From Flavobacteriaceae bacterium (GTDB lineage: Bacteria; Bacteroidota; Bacteroidia; Flavobacteriales; Flavobacteriaceae): a stretch of DNA of 64,000 bases. The notes beneath the pieces are model-generated. The model was not told the origin of the DNA. It saw only the letters and a program-made list of their open reading frames with translations, and ran no database searches. Each line of letters begins with the position of its first letter. The first letter of the stretch is position 1. Made by a program: the position numbers and the translations under genes. Location of the stretch: NCBI GenBank assembly GCA_021647985.1, contig JAKITQ010000006.1, positions 19,938 through 83,937 of the forward strand. Direction: 5' to 3'. This document shows positions 33,576 to 42,099 of this stretch, in pieces.

Positions 33576-34541
33576 TTAAATGATCCCTTCTTTTAATAAA
33601 TCATGAAAATGAACAACACCGATATAAATATCATTTTCAGTAACTAAAATTTGTGTGATGTTGTTTTTTTGCATGATATTCAATGCTTTAATAGCCATAG
33701 TGTTGCAGTCAATAGTGATCGGGTTATTGCTCATAATATCTTTGGCAAATAAATCACTAATATTTGTATTGTTTTCAAGCATACGTCTTATATCACCATC
33801 GGTTATGATGCCAATAATTTTACCTTCTTCAATTACTGCGGTAGTTCCTAACCTTTTTTTCGATATTTCTACTATAACATCTTTTACAGGAGTGTTTTTA
33901 TTTACTTTTGGAACTTCATTGTTCTTTACAATGGCATGAACACGTAAGTACAATTTTTTACCTAAAGATCCACCGGGATGGTACTTGGCAAAATCATTTT
34001 TAGTAAAATCTTTTAAATTCAATAAGCAAACAGCAAGTGCATCGCCAATTACTAATTGTGCAGTGGTACTGCTGGTTGGCGCCAAATTATTGGGGCAAGC
34101 TTCTTTTTTTACATAAGAGTTTAAAACAAAATCAGAGTTTTTTGCTAAAAAAGAATCTGTGTTTCCAGTAATTGCGGCAATTTTATTGCCGTAATTATTA
34201 ATTAGTGAAACCAGCACTTTAATTTCGGGTGTATTACCACTTTTTGAGATACAAATTACAATATCATCTTTTTGAATATTACCCAAGTCACCATGAATGG
34301 CGTCCGCTGCATGCATAAAAATAGATGGTGTACCTGTAGAATTTAATGTCGCAACTATTTTTGATGCAATATTGGCACTTTTACCTATACCTGTTACAAT
34401 TACTCTACCATTTGAATCGTAAATTGCGTTTACCGCATCTTCAAAATCCTTATCTAATAAATTAGTCAAATTTTTTATTGCTTCAGCTTCTATTAAAATG
34501 GTTTTTATAGCAGTTTTTAATATATTTTTATTTTTATTCAA
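33576..34541 (-). CDS. kdsD: KpsF/GutQ family arabinose-5-phosphate isomerase
   Basis: A 321-residue sugar-phosphate isomerase converting ribulose-5-phosphate to arabinose-5-phosphate, the first step of Kdo synthesis for LPS. An N-terminal SIS domain (about 1-190) shows VIVTGIGKSANIASKIVATL, FMHAADAIHGDLG and CISKSGNTPEI. Two CBS modules follow (about 200-321: MSNNPITIDCNTMAIKAL and related). SLGKKLYLRV at the domain junction is typical. The location upstream of tatC and lptB and divergent from recQ supports the LPS role. Confidence 0.9.
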   Translation of the reverse strand: MNKNKNILKTAIKTILIEAEAIKNLTNLLDKDFEDAVNAIYDSNGRVIVTGIGKSANIASKIVATLNSTGTPSIFMHAADAIHGDLGNIQKDDIVICISKSGNTPEIKVLVSLINNYGNKIAAITGNTDSFLAKNSDFVLNSYVKKEACPNNLAPTSSTTAQLVIGDALAVCLLNLKDFTKNDFAKYHPGGSLGKKLYLRVHAIVKNNEVPKVNKNTPVKDVIVEISKKRLGTTAVIEEGKIIGIITDGDIRRMLENNTNISDLFAKDIMSNNPITIDCNTMAIKALNIMQKNNITQILVTENDIYIGVVHFHDLLKEGII

Positions 34542-34690
34542 AGTATTTAGTATTAAAATTTAAAAATATTACATTATCTTTATAGTATTAATGTTTTTTA
34601 ATACTATTCAATCGTAATAAAATAATTTATTCCCATATAAGAGTTTGGTATTAATATTACAAAAGTATTCAAAAATAGATAAATACATAA

Positions 34691-36889
34691 ATGAAAGTGA
34701 TAAAAATTGATCTTTTAAAGAGTTTAAAAAAATATTTTGGTTTTAATAAATTTAAAGGATTACAACAATATGCAATTGAGAGTTTAATGAGCGGTAAAAA
34801 CACGTTTGTTGTAATGCCAACTGGGGGAGGTAAATCTTTAATATATCAATTACCTGCTCTTATTCAAGAAGGTACCGCAATTGTAGTTTCTCCATTAATT
34901 GCTTTAATGAAAAACCAGGTGGATGCCATGAGAGGAATTTCTACAGAATATGGTATCGCACATGTTTTAAATTCTTCGTTAAATAAAGGTGAGATTGCAA
35001 GGGTAAAAAGCGATATTGAAAGTGGTATAACCAAATTGTTATATGTTGCCCCTGAGTCTTTAACAAAAGATGAATACGTTGAATTTTTAAAAAGACAAAA
35101 AATTTCTTTTATAGCAATAGATGAAGCACATTGTATCTCTGAATGGGGTCATGATTTTAGACCGGAATATAGAAATTTAAAAAATATAATTAAAAAAATT
35201 GGCGACTTACCGATTGTTGGTTTAACGGCTACAGCTACAGAAAAAGTTCAAGAAGATATTCTAAAAAACTTGGGTATAACCAATGCGGATACCTTTAAAG
35301 CTTCATTTAACAGAGCAAATTTATTTTATGATATTCGACCTAAAACTAAAGATGTTCAAAAAGACATCATAAGGTTTATAAGAAATTATCAAGGTAAATC
35401 GGGTATCATTTATTGTTTGAGTAGAAAAAAAGTAGAGGAAATAGCCCAAATTTTGCAGGTAAATGGGGTAAAAGCGGTTCCTTATCACGCAGGTTTAGAC
35501 GCAAAAACAAGGGCTAGACATCAAGATATGTTTTTAATGGAAGATATTGATGTTGTTGTTGCTACCATTGCCTTTGGTATGGGTATTGACAAACCTGATG
35601 TTAGATTTGTGATTCATCATGATATTCCAAAAAGTTTAGAAAGTTATTATCAAGAAACGGGAAGGGCAGGAAGAGATGGCGGTGAAGGTTATTGCTTATC
35701 CTATTACGCATATAAGGATATTGAAAAATTAGAAAAATTTTTATCAAATAAACCTGTTGCGGAACAAGAAATAGGGAATGCTTTATTGCAAGAAGTAGTT
35801 GCCTATGCAGAAACATCTATTTCTCGTCGGAAGTTTTTATTGCATTATTTTGGTGAAGAATTTGATGAAATAAATGGTGAAGGAGCCGATATGGATGATA
35901 ATGTAAGAAATCCTAAAAAGAAAAGTGAAGCAAAAGATGATGTAAAAATACTTTTGGAAGTAGTAAATAAAACAAAAGAAGAATACAGGTCAAAAGAAAT
36001 TATAAATACGCTTATAGGTAAAGAAAATGCCTTGCTTATCTCTCATAAAACAAATAAACAAGAATTTTTTGGTATTGGAAAGGCTATAACGGATAAGCAC
36101 TGGATGGCATTGATAAGGCAAGTATTGGTTGCCAATTACTTGTCAAAAGAAATTGAACAATACGGTGTATTAAAACTTACAGCAAAGGGTTTAGATTTTA
36201 TTGAAAATCCTGTTTCGTTTATGATGACGGAAGATCATACTTATGAAGAAGGTAGCGATACAAATATAATTACAAACGCCAAAGGATCAGGTGTAGCTAC
36301 GGATGAAAAATTAATGTCTATGCTTAAAGATTTACGCAAAAGTGTTGGTAAAAAATTAGGCGTACCTCCATTTGTTGTTTTTCAGGATCCATCTTTAGAA
36401 GATATGACATTGAAATATCCGATTGAAATAAAAGAAATGGCCAATATTCATGGGGTAGGAGATGGTAAAGCAAAAAAATATGGCAAAGCATTTATTGAAT
36501 TAATTGCTAAGTATGTTGAAGAAAACGATATTATGCGACCAGATGATTTAATTGTTAAAAGCACTGGTGTTAATTCGGGATTAAAACTTTATATTATTCA
36601 AAATACAGATAAAAAAATACAATTAATCGATTTAGCAAAAGCGAAGGGTATTGAAATGGAAGAGCTTATAAAGTTGATGGAACGAATAGTTTATTCGGGT
36701 ACTAAGATAAATATTAACTACTGTATTGATGATTTGTTGGATGAAGATCAACAAGAAGAAATATTTGAATATTTTATGGAAGCCGAAAACGATAAAATTC
36801 AACTTGCTTTAGATGAATTTAATGGAGGTTATGATGAAGAAGAATTACGACTGATGCGTATTAAGTTTATAAGTGAAGTTGCCAATTAA
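34691..36889 (+). CDS. recQ: ATP-dependent DNA helicase RecQ, cysteine-less zinc region
   Basis: A 732-residue RecQ 3'-5' helicase for recombination and fork repair. Helicase core: MPTGGGKSLIYQLPAL (Walker A), IDEAHCISEWGHDFRPEY (DEAH plus aromatic loop), VGLTATAT, ATIAFGMGIDKPDVRFVIHHD and QETGRAGRDG. A winged-helix part and an HRDC-like region (PPFVVFQDPSLEDM, MANIHGVGDGKAKKYG) follow. Where canonical RecQ has four zinc-binding cysteines (C-R-R ... C-x2-C-x-x-C), this protein reads ETSISRRKFLLHYFGEEFDE and continues without any cysteine. It is divergent from kdsD and ends abutting the ZIP gene. Confidence 0.9.
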   Translation: MKVIKIDLLKSLKKYFGFNKFKGLQQYAIESLMSGKNTFVVMPTGGGKSLIYQLPALIQEGTAIVVSPLIALMKNQVDAMRGISTEYGIAHVLNSSLNKGEIARVKSDIESGITKLLYVAPESLTKDEYVEFLKRQKISFIAIDEAHCISEWGHDFRPEYRNLKNIIKKIGDLPIVGLTATATEKVQEDILKNLGITNADTFKASFNRANLFYDIRPKTKDVQKDIIRFIRNYQGKSGIIYCLSRKKVEEIAQILQVNGVKAVPYHAGLDAKTRARHQDMFLMEDIDVVVATIAFGMGIDKPDVRFVIHHDIPKSLESYYQETGRAGRDGGEGYCLSYYAYKDIEKLEKFLSNKPVAEQEIGNALLQEVVAYAETSISRRKFLLHYFGEEFDEINGEGADMDDNVRNPKKKSEAKDDVKILLEVVNKTKEEYRSKEIINTLIGKENALLISHKTNKQEFFGIGKAITDKHWMALIRQVLVANYLSKEIEQYGVLKLTAKGLDFIENPVSFMMTEDHTYEEGSDTNIITNAKGSGVATDEKLMSMLKDLRKSVGKKLGVPPFVVFQDPSLEDMTLKYPIEIKEMANIHGVGDGKAKKYGKAFIELIAKYVEENDIMRPDDLIVKSTGVNSGLKLYIIQNTDKKIQLIDLAKAKGIEMEELIKLMERIVYSGTKININYCIDDLLDEDQQEEIFEYFMEAENDKIQLALDEFNGGYDEEELRLMRIKFISEVAN

Positions 36890-37564
36890 TTATAAGCTAA
36901 TAAAAGCAATTGCAAATCCAATAATTATAGCGATGAATTTTTTAATATTAAATTGATGGTTTTCTGAACTTTCAAATAAAATTGCAGTTGAAATATGTAG
37001 TAAAATCCCAATAACCAAAGCATTGATTTGTATTTCATAAGGCTTAATAAATAAAATCTGTTGTGAAATAAGATTACCTAACGGACTCATTAATGCAAAT
37101 AGGCATAGAAATAATATAGTCTTGAAATTCGAGAAGTTCGCTTTTTTAAAAAATACTGTTAGAATGATTGCAATAGGAATTTTATGAATAACAATAGCCC
37201 AAAGTAACGCTCTATTATCTGCAAATCCTAAAGGCATTCCTTCTAAAAATGCATGAATACTTAAACTTATTATTAATAACCAGGGTGTATTGTTTTTAAT
37301 ATTATGCACATGAATATGCCCGTGTTCAGCACCTTTTGAAAGATATTCTAAAGTAGTTTGAAACACAATTCCTAATAAAATAAATAAGCCAATGTTTTTA
37401 TTGGGAGATGTAAATACTTCTGGCAGTAAATGTAAAACTGTGATTGATAGTAGGTAAGATCCGCTAAAGGAAAGCAATAGTTGAATAATTTTACTGCTTG
37501 GTTTTAAAATTAAAACCAATGCATATCCAAGAAATATTGCTAATATTAAGACCAAATAACTCAT
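36890..37564 (-). CDS. ZIP-family metal transporter
   Basis: A 224-residue inner-membrane protein with about eight helices. A histidine-rich loop GAEHGHIHVHNIKNN follows helix 3, helix 4 carries SLSIHAFLEGMPLGF and helix 5 VIHKIPIAIIL, the paired H-x3-E and H-K/E-x-P metal sites of ZIP transporters of zinc, iron or manganese. Metal specificity is not evident. Its start codon overlaps the stop of the methyltransferase gene upstream by 4 bp. It converges on recQ with no intervening base. Confidence 0.85.
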   Translation of the reverse strand: MSYLVLILAIFLGYALVLILKPSSKIIQLLLSFSGSYLLSITVLHLLPEVFTSPNKNIGLFILLGIVFQTTLEYLSKGAEHGHIHVHNIKNNTPWLLIISLSIHAFLEGMPLGFADNRALLWAIVIHKIPIAIILTVFFKKANFSNFKTILFLCLFALMSPLGNLISQQILFIKPYEIQINALVIGILLHISTAILFESSENHQFNIKKFIAIIIGFAIAFISL

Positions 37565-38292
37565 TGTAATATTAGTATTAATCTGTCTGATTTATCTTCA
37601 TCAAAAGATTTTAAGTTATAATCTCCAAAAATGTGTTTTACTTTTAATTGCGCTTCTTCTGCAAAATACTTCAATTTTTCTAGATTCAGATATTGTAATT
37701 TTTCGGTATAGTGGTGGTGTTTATGATCTGCATCAAAATCTATATTTTTAATGAGAAAATATTTATCTATGTTTCTAGTTATCGAAAAAGAAATGCCATT
37801 TTTAACTATCAATTCCTTTTGAACCAATTCCTTTTCAACTTTTTTAATATTTAAAAAATCAATAACTATATGTCCGTTTGTATATAAAGCACCTTTAAAG
37901 TTCTTTAAAACTTTAATATTTGTTTGTTCATCGTTAAAATATCCAAAGCTTGTAAACAGATTAAAAATAGCGTGATAAGTTCCATCCAAAGGATTTCTCA
38001 TATCGTGATTCGTAAATCGCAAAGTTTTATTTTCATTATTTTTTGCTGCAAGTATACTATTCACAGATAAATCAGCTCCAACCACATCAAAACCTTGTTC
38101 ATTTAAAAAAAGAGAATGTCTTCCTTTACCACAAGGTAAATCAAGTATCGCATTCCCTTGATCTAATTTTAAAAAAGCAATAAGATTTTTCATAAAAAAA
38201 CGAGCTTCATCATCGTTTCTATGATTGTATAAGGTGTGGTAATAAGAAGTATCAAACCAATCTTGAAACCATTCTGTTTTTTTATTCATCAT
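37561..38292 (-). CDS. Class I SAM-dependent methyltransferase
   Basis: A 243-residue Rossmann-fold methyltransferase with motif I ILDLPCGKGRHSLFLNEQGF, acidic VVGADLS end of beta-2, and NLFTSFGYFNDE at motif IV. The N-terminal WFDTSYYHTLYNHRNDDEA is a common opening for this group of small-molecule methyltransferases. The substrate is unknown. It precedes the ZIP gene with a 4-bp overlap, so the two are co-translated. Confidence 0.8.
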   Translation of the reverse strand: MMNKKTEWFQDWFDTSYYHTLYNHRNDDEARFFMKNLIAFLKLDQGNAILDLPCGKGRHSLFLNEQGFDVVGADLSVNSILAAKNNENKTLRFTNHDMRNPLDGTYHAIFNLFTSFGYFNDEQTNIKVLKNFKGALYTNGHIVIDFLNIKKVEKELVQKELIVKNGISFSITRNIDKYFLIKNIDFDADHKHHHYTEKLQYLNLEKLKYFAEEAQLKVKHIFGDYNLKSFDEDKSDRLILILQ

Positions 38293-38618
38293 AAATTATT
38301 CCAAAACAAAAATAAAAAATTTAGACTAAGAAAAAAGAAATACCAGTGAGTTATTTTAATCAAATAGAATTACCTGCCTACCGTAAGCAGACTCGAGGTT
38401 TTACTTCTGGGTTTCCGATAAAATGTCATCCCTTTTGTCGTTTCTGTGTAAACGGGAAGGGGAGCAAAATAGCGAATTCAGGCTTTTGACAAGCATATCA
38501 AAGCTTGTGAGCAACTTTTTTGGGTTTGAAACCTGCAAAATGACATTATTGTTTTGCCTTGTGGTTAGTTGGTTTTAAGAAATTTTTATTAGCATGTTTT
38601 TTAACGTATTTTTGCCGT
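38293..38618 (+). repeat. Gene-free stretch with repeat H, copy 2
   Basis: Bases 38391-38595 show the same ordered blocks as the element in the PIN toxin at 3841: CTCGAGGTTTTACTTCTGGG, AAAATGTCATCCC, a GGGGAGCAAAATAGCGAATT block, CTTTTGACA, GAAACC, GCCTTGTGG and TAGTTGGTTTTAAGAAAT. It is about 40 bp longer than the first copy in its middle. It ends 12 bp before the -7 box of the next gene. Bases 38293-38390 show nothing else. Confidence 0.65.
38607..38614 (+). promoter_or_regulatory. TAnnTTTG box 4 bp before the RNA methyltransferase ATG
   Basis: TATTTTTG matches the -7 consensus but ends only 4 bp before the ATG at 38619. If used, the transcript would be leaderless or nearly so. No matching -33 TTG was found. 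Confidence 0.3.
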
Positions 38619-39788
38619 ATGGAAGAAAATTTTAATATGCTTGCAAAATGTTTATTCGGATTTGAATCAATATTAGCAAAGGAACTGAGAAATTTAGGTG
38701 CACAAGAAGTCAAAGAAGGTGTTCGTAATGTAAAATTCAAAGGAGATAAAGGCTTTATGTACAAAGCAAATTTAGCTTTAAGAACGGCTATTAGAATATT
38801 GGTTCCTATCCATACATTTAAAATTTATGATGAAGATGATTTATACGATGGATTAAAAAAAATTCGTTGGGAAAAATATTTAGATATTAAAAACACCTTT
38901 GCAATAAACTCTTCTGTGCATTCAGATAATTTTACAAATTCACATTATGTTTCTTTAAAAAGTAAGGATGCAATAGTAGATTATTTTAGGAAAAGGTACC
39001 AAGAACGTCCTAGTATTGATATTAAACACCCTGATATTCAATTTAATATACATATTCAAAAAGAAACTTGTACACTTTCTTTAGACAGTTCTGGGGAGTC
39101 TTTACATAAAAGAGGCTATAAAAGTGACACGAATATCGCACCGATCAATGAGGTTTTGGCTGCAGGGTTAATTTTAATGTCGGGTTATGATGGCTCACAA
39201 CATTTTATAGATCCTATGTGTGGTAGTGGAACCTTTTTAATTGAAGCAGCCATGATTGCAAATAATATTCCTGTTAACATTAATCGTAATGAATTTGCTT
39301 TTGAAAAATGGAAAGATTTTGACGATAATTTATTTGATATTATTAATGACTCCTTATTAAAAAAGGTAAGAAATTCTACACAAAAAATTATTGGTTATGA
39401 CAAAGCGCCTTCGGCAGTCAGAAAAGCTATAAATAATGTTGCTAATGCCTCTCTTGAGGAATTTATTCAAATAGATCAACAAAACTTTTTTGATTCTGAG
39501 AAACCTGTGGATGGTAAGGCTTTGATAGTGTTTAACCCTCCCTACGGAGAGCGATTGGAAATCAATGTGCCAGTATTTTACAAAGAAATTGGAAACACCT
39601 TAAAGCAAAGCTATCAGGATACAGATGCTTGGTTCATTACTTCAGATTTTGAAAACGGAATAAAAAATGTTGGCTTAAGAGCCTCTAGAAAAATCAAAGT
39701 ATTTAACGGAAAGTTAGAATGTAGATTTGTTAAGTATGAGATGTATAAAGGAAGTAAAAAAGAAAAATTTCAGGTTAAAGATCAATAA
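38619..39788 (+). CDS. THUMP-domain RNA methyltransferase (RlmL-like)
   Basis: A 389-residue class I RNA methyltransferase related to the N-terminal half of RlmL (23S rRNA guanine-N2 methylation). An N-terminal ferredoxin-like/THUMP part (about 1-170, MLAKCLFGFESILAKELRNL start) is followed by SLHKRGYK, FIDPMCGSGTFLIEAA (motif I), IIGYDKAPSAVRKAINN and the catalytic VFNPPYGERL (N-P-P-Y). I start at ATG 38619 because the frame upstream is repeat H sequence. It overlaps the convergent GNAT gene by 7 bp at the 3' end. Confidence 0.88.
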   Translation: MEENFNMLAKCLFGFESILAKELRNLGAQEVKEGVRNVKFKGDKGFMYKANLALRTAIRILVPIHTFKIYDEDDLYDGLKKIRWEKYLDIKNTFAINSSVHSDNFTNSHYVSLKSKDAIVDYFRKRYQERPSIDIKHPDIQFNIHIQKETCTLSLDSSGESLHKRGYKSDTNIAPINEVLAAGLILMSGYDGSQHFIDPMCGSGTFLIEAAMIANNIPVNINRNEFAFEKWKDFDDNLFDIINDSLLKKVRNSTQKIIGYDKAPSAVRKAINNVANASLEEFIQIDQQNFFDSEKPVDGKALIVFNPPYGERLEINVPVFYKEIGNTLKQSYQDTDAWFITSDFENGIKNVGLRASRKIKVFNGKLECRFVKYEMYKGSKKEKFQVKDQ

Positions 39789-40228
39789 AACTCACCATTA
39801 TCTCTTAATACCTTAACCATGTGAAATCCATATATTTCATATCCTTCATTATAGTAAAATTTATGCGATTTTCTATTTCCAGTAAAAGTATTTAATTCAG
39901 TGCCTTCACACCCTTTTTCTCTTAAATATTTATATATCCATTTAAAAAAAAACTTACCCAAACCTTGGTTTCTGTAATCATTGTTAATTAATACATGATC
40001 AACTTCTGCGCTTTTGCCTATATAGTGCCTTGTACTGTACCATAGCCCACAAATACCAATTAACTTATCCTCATCAAATAAACCAATACATTCATAATTT
40101 TGCTCTACCATTTCTAACAATCTTTCTTGGAGTATTTTTTTAGGCGTAGACTTGTTAATTAATCGTAACAATGGAATTATCGAAGTGATTTTAGATTTTT
40201 TTATTGGTTTTATAAGGAACCTGTTCAT
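39782..40228 (-). CDS. GNAT-family N-acetyltransferase
   Basis: A 148-residue GNAT with the acetyl-CoA binding signature V-x4-R-x2-G-x-G as INNDYRNQGLGKFFFKWI, preceded by the SAEVDHVLI strand and followed by NRKSHKFYYNEGYEIYGFHM, the usual C-terminal Y/F-Y-x2-x-G-Y-E element. It transfers acetyl from acetyl-CoA to an amine on a small molecule or protein; the target is unknown. It lies divergent from another GNAT gene but the two are not close relatives. Confidence 0.85.
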   Translation of the reverse strand: MNRFLIKPIKKSKITSIIPLLRLINKSTPKKILQERLLEMVEQNYECIGLFDEDKLIGICGLWYSTRHYIGKSAEVDHVLINNDYRNQGLGKFFFKWIYKYLREKGCEGTELNTFTGNRKSHKFYYNEGYEIYGFHMVKVLRDNGEFY

Positions 40229-40269
40229 TATAATTTTATATTTTCGTAAATATAATTAAAATATTGACT

Positions 40270-40701
40270 ATGATTTCTATAAAAGAAATTAAAGCAGAAG
40301 ACACCGTAGGGATTAGAAAAGAAGTGTTAAGAAAAAACATGGACCTATCTGCTCAATTTACCGGAGATCATGATGTAGATACCATACATGTTGGCTTATA
40401 TGATAATGATGTTTTAGCTTGTGTTGTTAGTTTTATGCATGTGAATTATATGGATACAAATAAAAAGCAGTATCAATTACGAGGTATGGCAACAAAAGAA
40501 AAATTTCAAGGTAAAGGATTTGGAAAAAAACTGTTAGAAAAATCAGAGGAAATATTAAAAAGTAAAAACACTAAAATTATTTGGTGTAATGTGCGGGTAA
40601 AAGCGTTGGGTTTTTATATTAAACTCGGATTTAATACAATTGGAAATTCATTTGATATTCCACCAATTGGCAGGCATTATGTCATGATCAAACAGCTTTA
40701 A
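40270..40701 (+). CDS. GNAT-family N-acetyltransferase
   Basis: A 143-residue GNAT beginning MISIKEIKAEDTVGIRKEVL; a TTG two codons upstream is less likely as a start. The CoA-binding segment is QLRGMATKEKFQGKGFGKKL (R/Q-x-x-G-x-G/A form), and WCNVRVKALGFYIKLGFNTIGNSF is the C-terminal aromatic element with F-Y-x-K-L-G-F. Similar short GNATs in this phylum are uncharacterised. No partner gene is evident. Confidence 0.82.
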   Translation: MISIKEIKAEDTVGIRKEVLRKNMDLSAQFTGDHDVDTIHVGLYDNDVLACVVSFMHVNYMDTNKKQYQLRGMATKEKFQGKGFGKKLLEKSEEILKSKNTKIIWCNVRVKALGFYIKLGFNTIGNSFDIPPIGRHYVMIKQL

Positions 40702-40796
40702 TAGTCATTAATAATTCATTCTATTTTTTTTAGTATCCATATAAATTATAACAAAGCTATTAATTTATCGTTATTATATATCAATAACAATGATTT

Positions 40797-40913
40797 ATGA
40801 TTATTTCTGAAAAAAATAAAGAAACATTTGAAAAATTAGTATTTGGTTTTGCGCTTGTCTTATTGTTAGTACTAGTTTATTACTTCAATCATGATGCAAT
40901 TATGCCATCATGA
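40797..40913 (+). CDS. Possible 38-residue single-pass membrane peptide
   Basis: ATG 40797 opens MIISEKNKETFEKLVFGFAL, then a hydrophobic helix VLLLVLVYYF and a short tail NHDAIMPS. A charged N-terminus, one membrane span and a short tail fit small membrane proteins. The ATG overlaps an alternative frame, and no promoter was found. Translation is unproven. Confidence 0.35.
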   Translation: MIISEKNKETFEKLVFGFALVLLLVLVYYFNHDAIMPS

Positions 40914-41141
40914 TATTAATAATTGGTTAATTTTGTTAATGTTAAATATTAGCATATTAAACGCTTCCCTATAATTTATTCGTGAGACTCTAAAAAAATA
41001 ATTTCAATTTTTTTAGTTAGTCGAACCTGCCCGACTTAGTCATTCAGGCGGGTTATTGGGTCTAGGGCTTGCCTTAGGTAGTTTAACCTTTTATTTAGTA
41101 TTCATAAAGCAATTCTTAAGAATTGCTTTAGAATTTGAAAT
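40914..41141 (+). repeat. Gene-free stretch with repeat I, copy 2
   Basis: Bases 40975-41100 show CGTGAGACTCTAAAAAAAT, an A/T palindromic block (AATTTCAATTTTTTTAGTTAG), GAACCTGCCCGAC, a GCCTGAATGAC-type inverse element, TTATTGGGTCTAG and CTTTTATTTAGT. They match, with gaps, the stretch after pssA (26580-26830). The rest is A/T-rich without features until the -7 box. Confidence 0.5.
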
Positions 41142-41149
41142 TATATTTG
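41123..41149 (+). promoter_or_regulatory. Promoter of the acidic lipoprotein gene
   Basis: TTG at 41123-41125 and TATATTTG at 41142-41149 are separated by 16 bp, close to the Bacteroidota -33/-7 arrangement. The ATG is 37 bp downstream. Confidence 0.55.
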
Positions 41150-41186
41150 CATTAAATAAATATTTTATTAATAAATACTTTAAGCT

Positions 41187-41897
41187 ATGAAAAAAAATGT
41201 ATTATTATTAACATCATTTCTAATGGTGTTTTTTATCAGTTGCAATAACGAAGATCCAAGTTCACAATCAACATTTAGTATGCAACAAAAAACTGTTTTG
41301 AGAAAATCATCAATTGCAAACAAGCAAGGAACTTCAAATGCTTTGATTGGCACTTTAACTTTTTCAAAAGTACTTGTTGGTGTAAGTAAAATAAAATTTG
41401 AAAAGGAATTTGAAATGGATGACGATGAAAATGAGGAAGAGATGGAATACCGAGGGGCTTATACATTTGATGTATTAAATGGAACAAGTACACCAGCTGT
41501 ACTTCCAATTGAAATGACTCCAGGTCTTTATCATGAAATCGAATTTGATGTAGATAATGTATTATCAAGTGGAAACTCTATTGAAATATCAGGTACTTTT
41601 AATGATGGTGTTTCTAACTATGAATTTGAGTTTACATCAACCATGGAAGAAGAATATGAAATTGAAAATGAAAATGGAATAGATTTAAATGTTAATGAAA
41701 TAACTAATTTTGTTTTATTTCTTGAATTAGAAGGATTATTTGATAGGATTGATTTTAGTGATGTTGTTGTTGATGAGGATAATGTAATTAGAATAAATTC
41801 AAATTCAAATACTGATATTGCTTCACAAATTGAAAATAATTTTGAGCATATTATGGAATTTGAAGATGATGAACATGAAGATGATGATGACAATTAA
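41187..41897 (+). CDS. Acidic lipoprotein, function unknown
   Basis: A 236-residue protein with a lipoprotein signal peptide (KKNVLLLTSFLMVFFISC, lipidated Cys19). The mature protein is very acidic (EMDDDENEEEMEYRG near residue 73; EFEDDEHEDDDDN at the C-terminus), with a beta-rich middle of the form IEFDVDNVLSSGNSIEISGTF that resembles DUF4382-like or carbohydrate-binding beta-sandwiches only in general pattern. The acidic residues just after the cysteine (NNEDPS) could act as a surface-export signal, as in other Bacteroidota (inference). I do not recognise a specific family. It has its own promoter and terminator, so it is monocistronic. Confidence 0.75.
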   Translation: MKKNVLLLTSFLMVFFISCNNEDPSSQSTFSMQQKTVLRKSSIANKQGTSNALIGTLTFSKVLVGVSKIKFEKEFEMDDDENEEEMEYRGAYTFDVLNGTSTPAVLPIEMTPGLYHEIEFDVDNVLSSGNSIEISGTFNDGVSNYEFEFTSTMEEEYEIENENGIDLNVNEITNFVLFLELEGLFDRIDFSDVVVDEDNVIRINSNSNTDIASQIENNFEHIMEFEDDEHEDDDDN

Positions 41898-41938
41898 AAT
41901 ATTAACTATATTTTAAAATCAGAAATAATTTTATTAGG

Positions 41939-41971
41939 AAAGAGACTACAAAAATGTAGTCTCTTTTTTTT
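41939..41971 (+). terminator. Rho-independent terminator of the acidic lipoprotein gene
   Basis: AAAGAGACTACA and TGTAGTCTCTTT form a perfect 12-bp stem with a short A loop, followed by a run of T. Confidence 0.9.
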
Positions 41972-42099
41972 GAAACCTATCGAATGGCTTGTTCGAAATA
42001 TCAATTCTAAAATATATTATAAAAAACTAATTCTCCAAGCATTAATATATTGATATAGAGTATATTTACTATATTTTTTATAAATTTAAAATTGTTATT

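Noticed and set aside
38559..38618. 20-residue N-terminal extension of the RNA methyltransferase
   Set aside because: It would be translated from the tail of repeat H and starts at a non-ATG codon; MEENFNMLAK at 38619 matches the usual family start.
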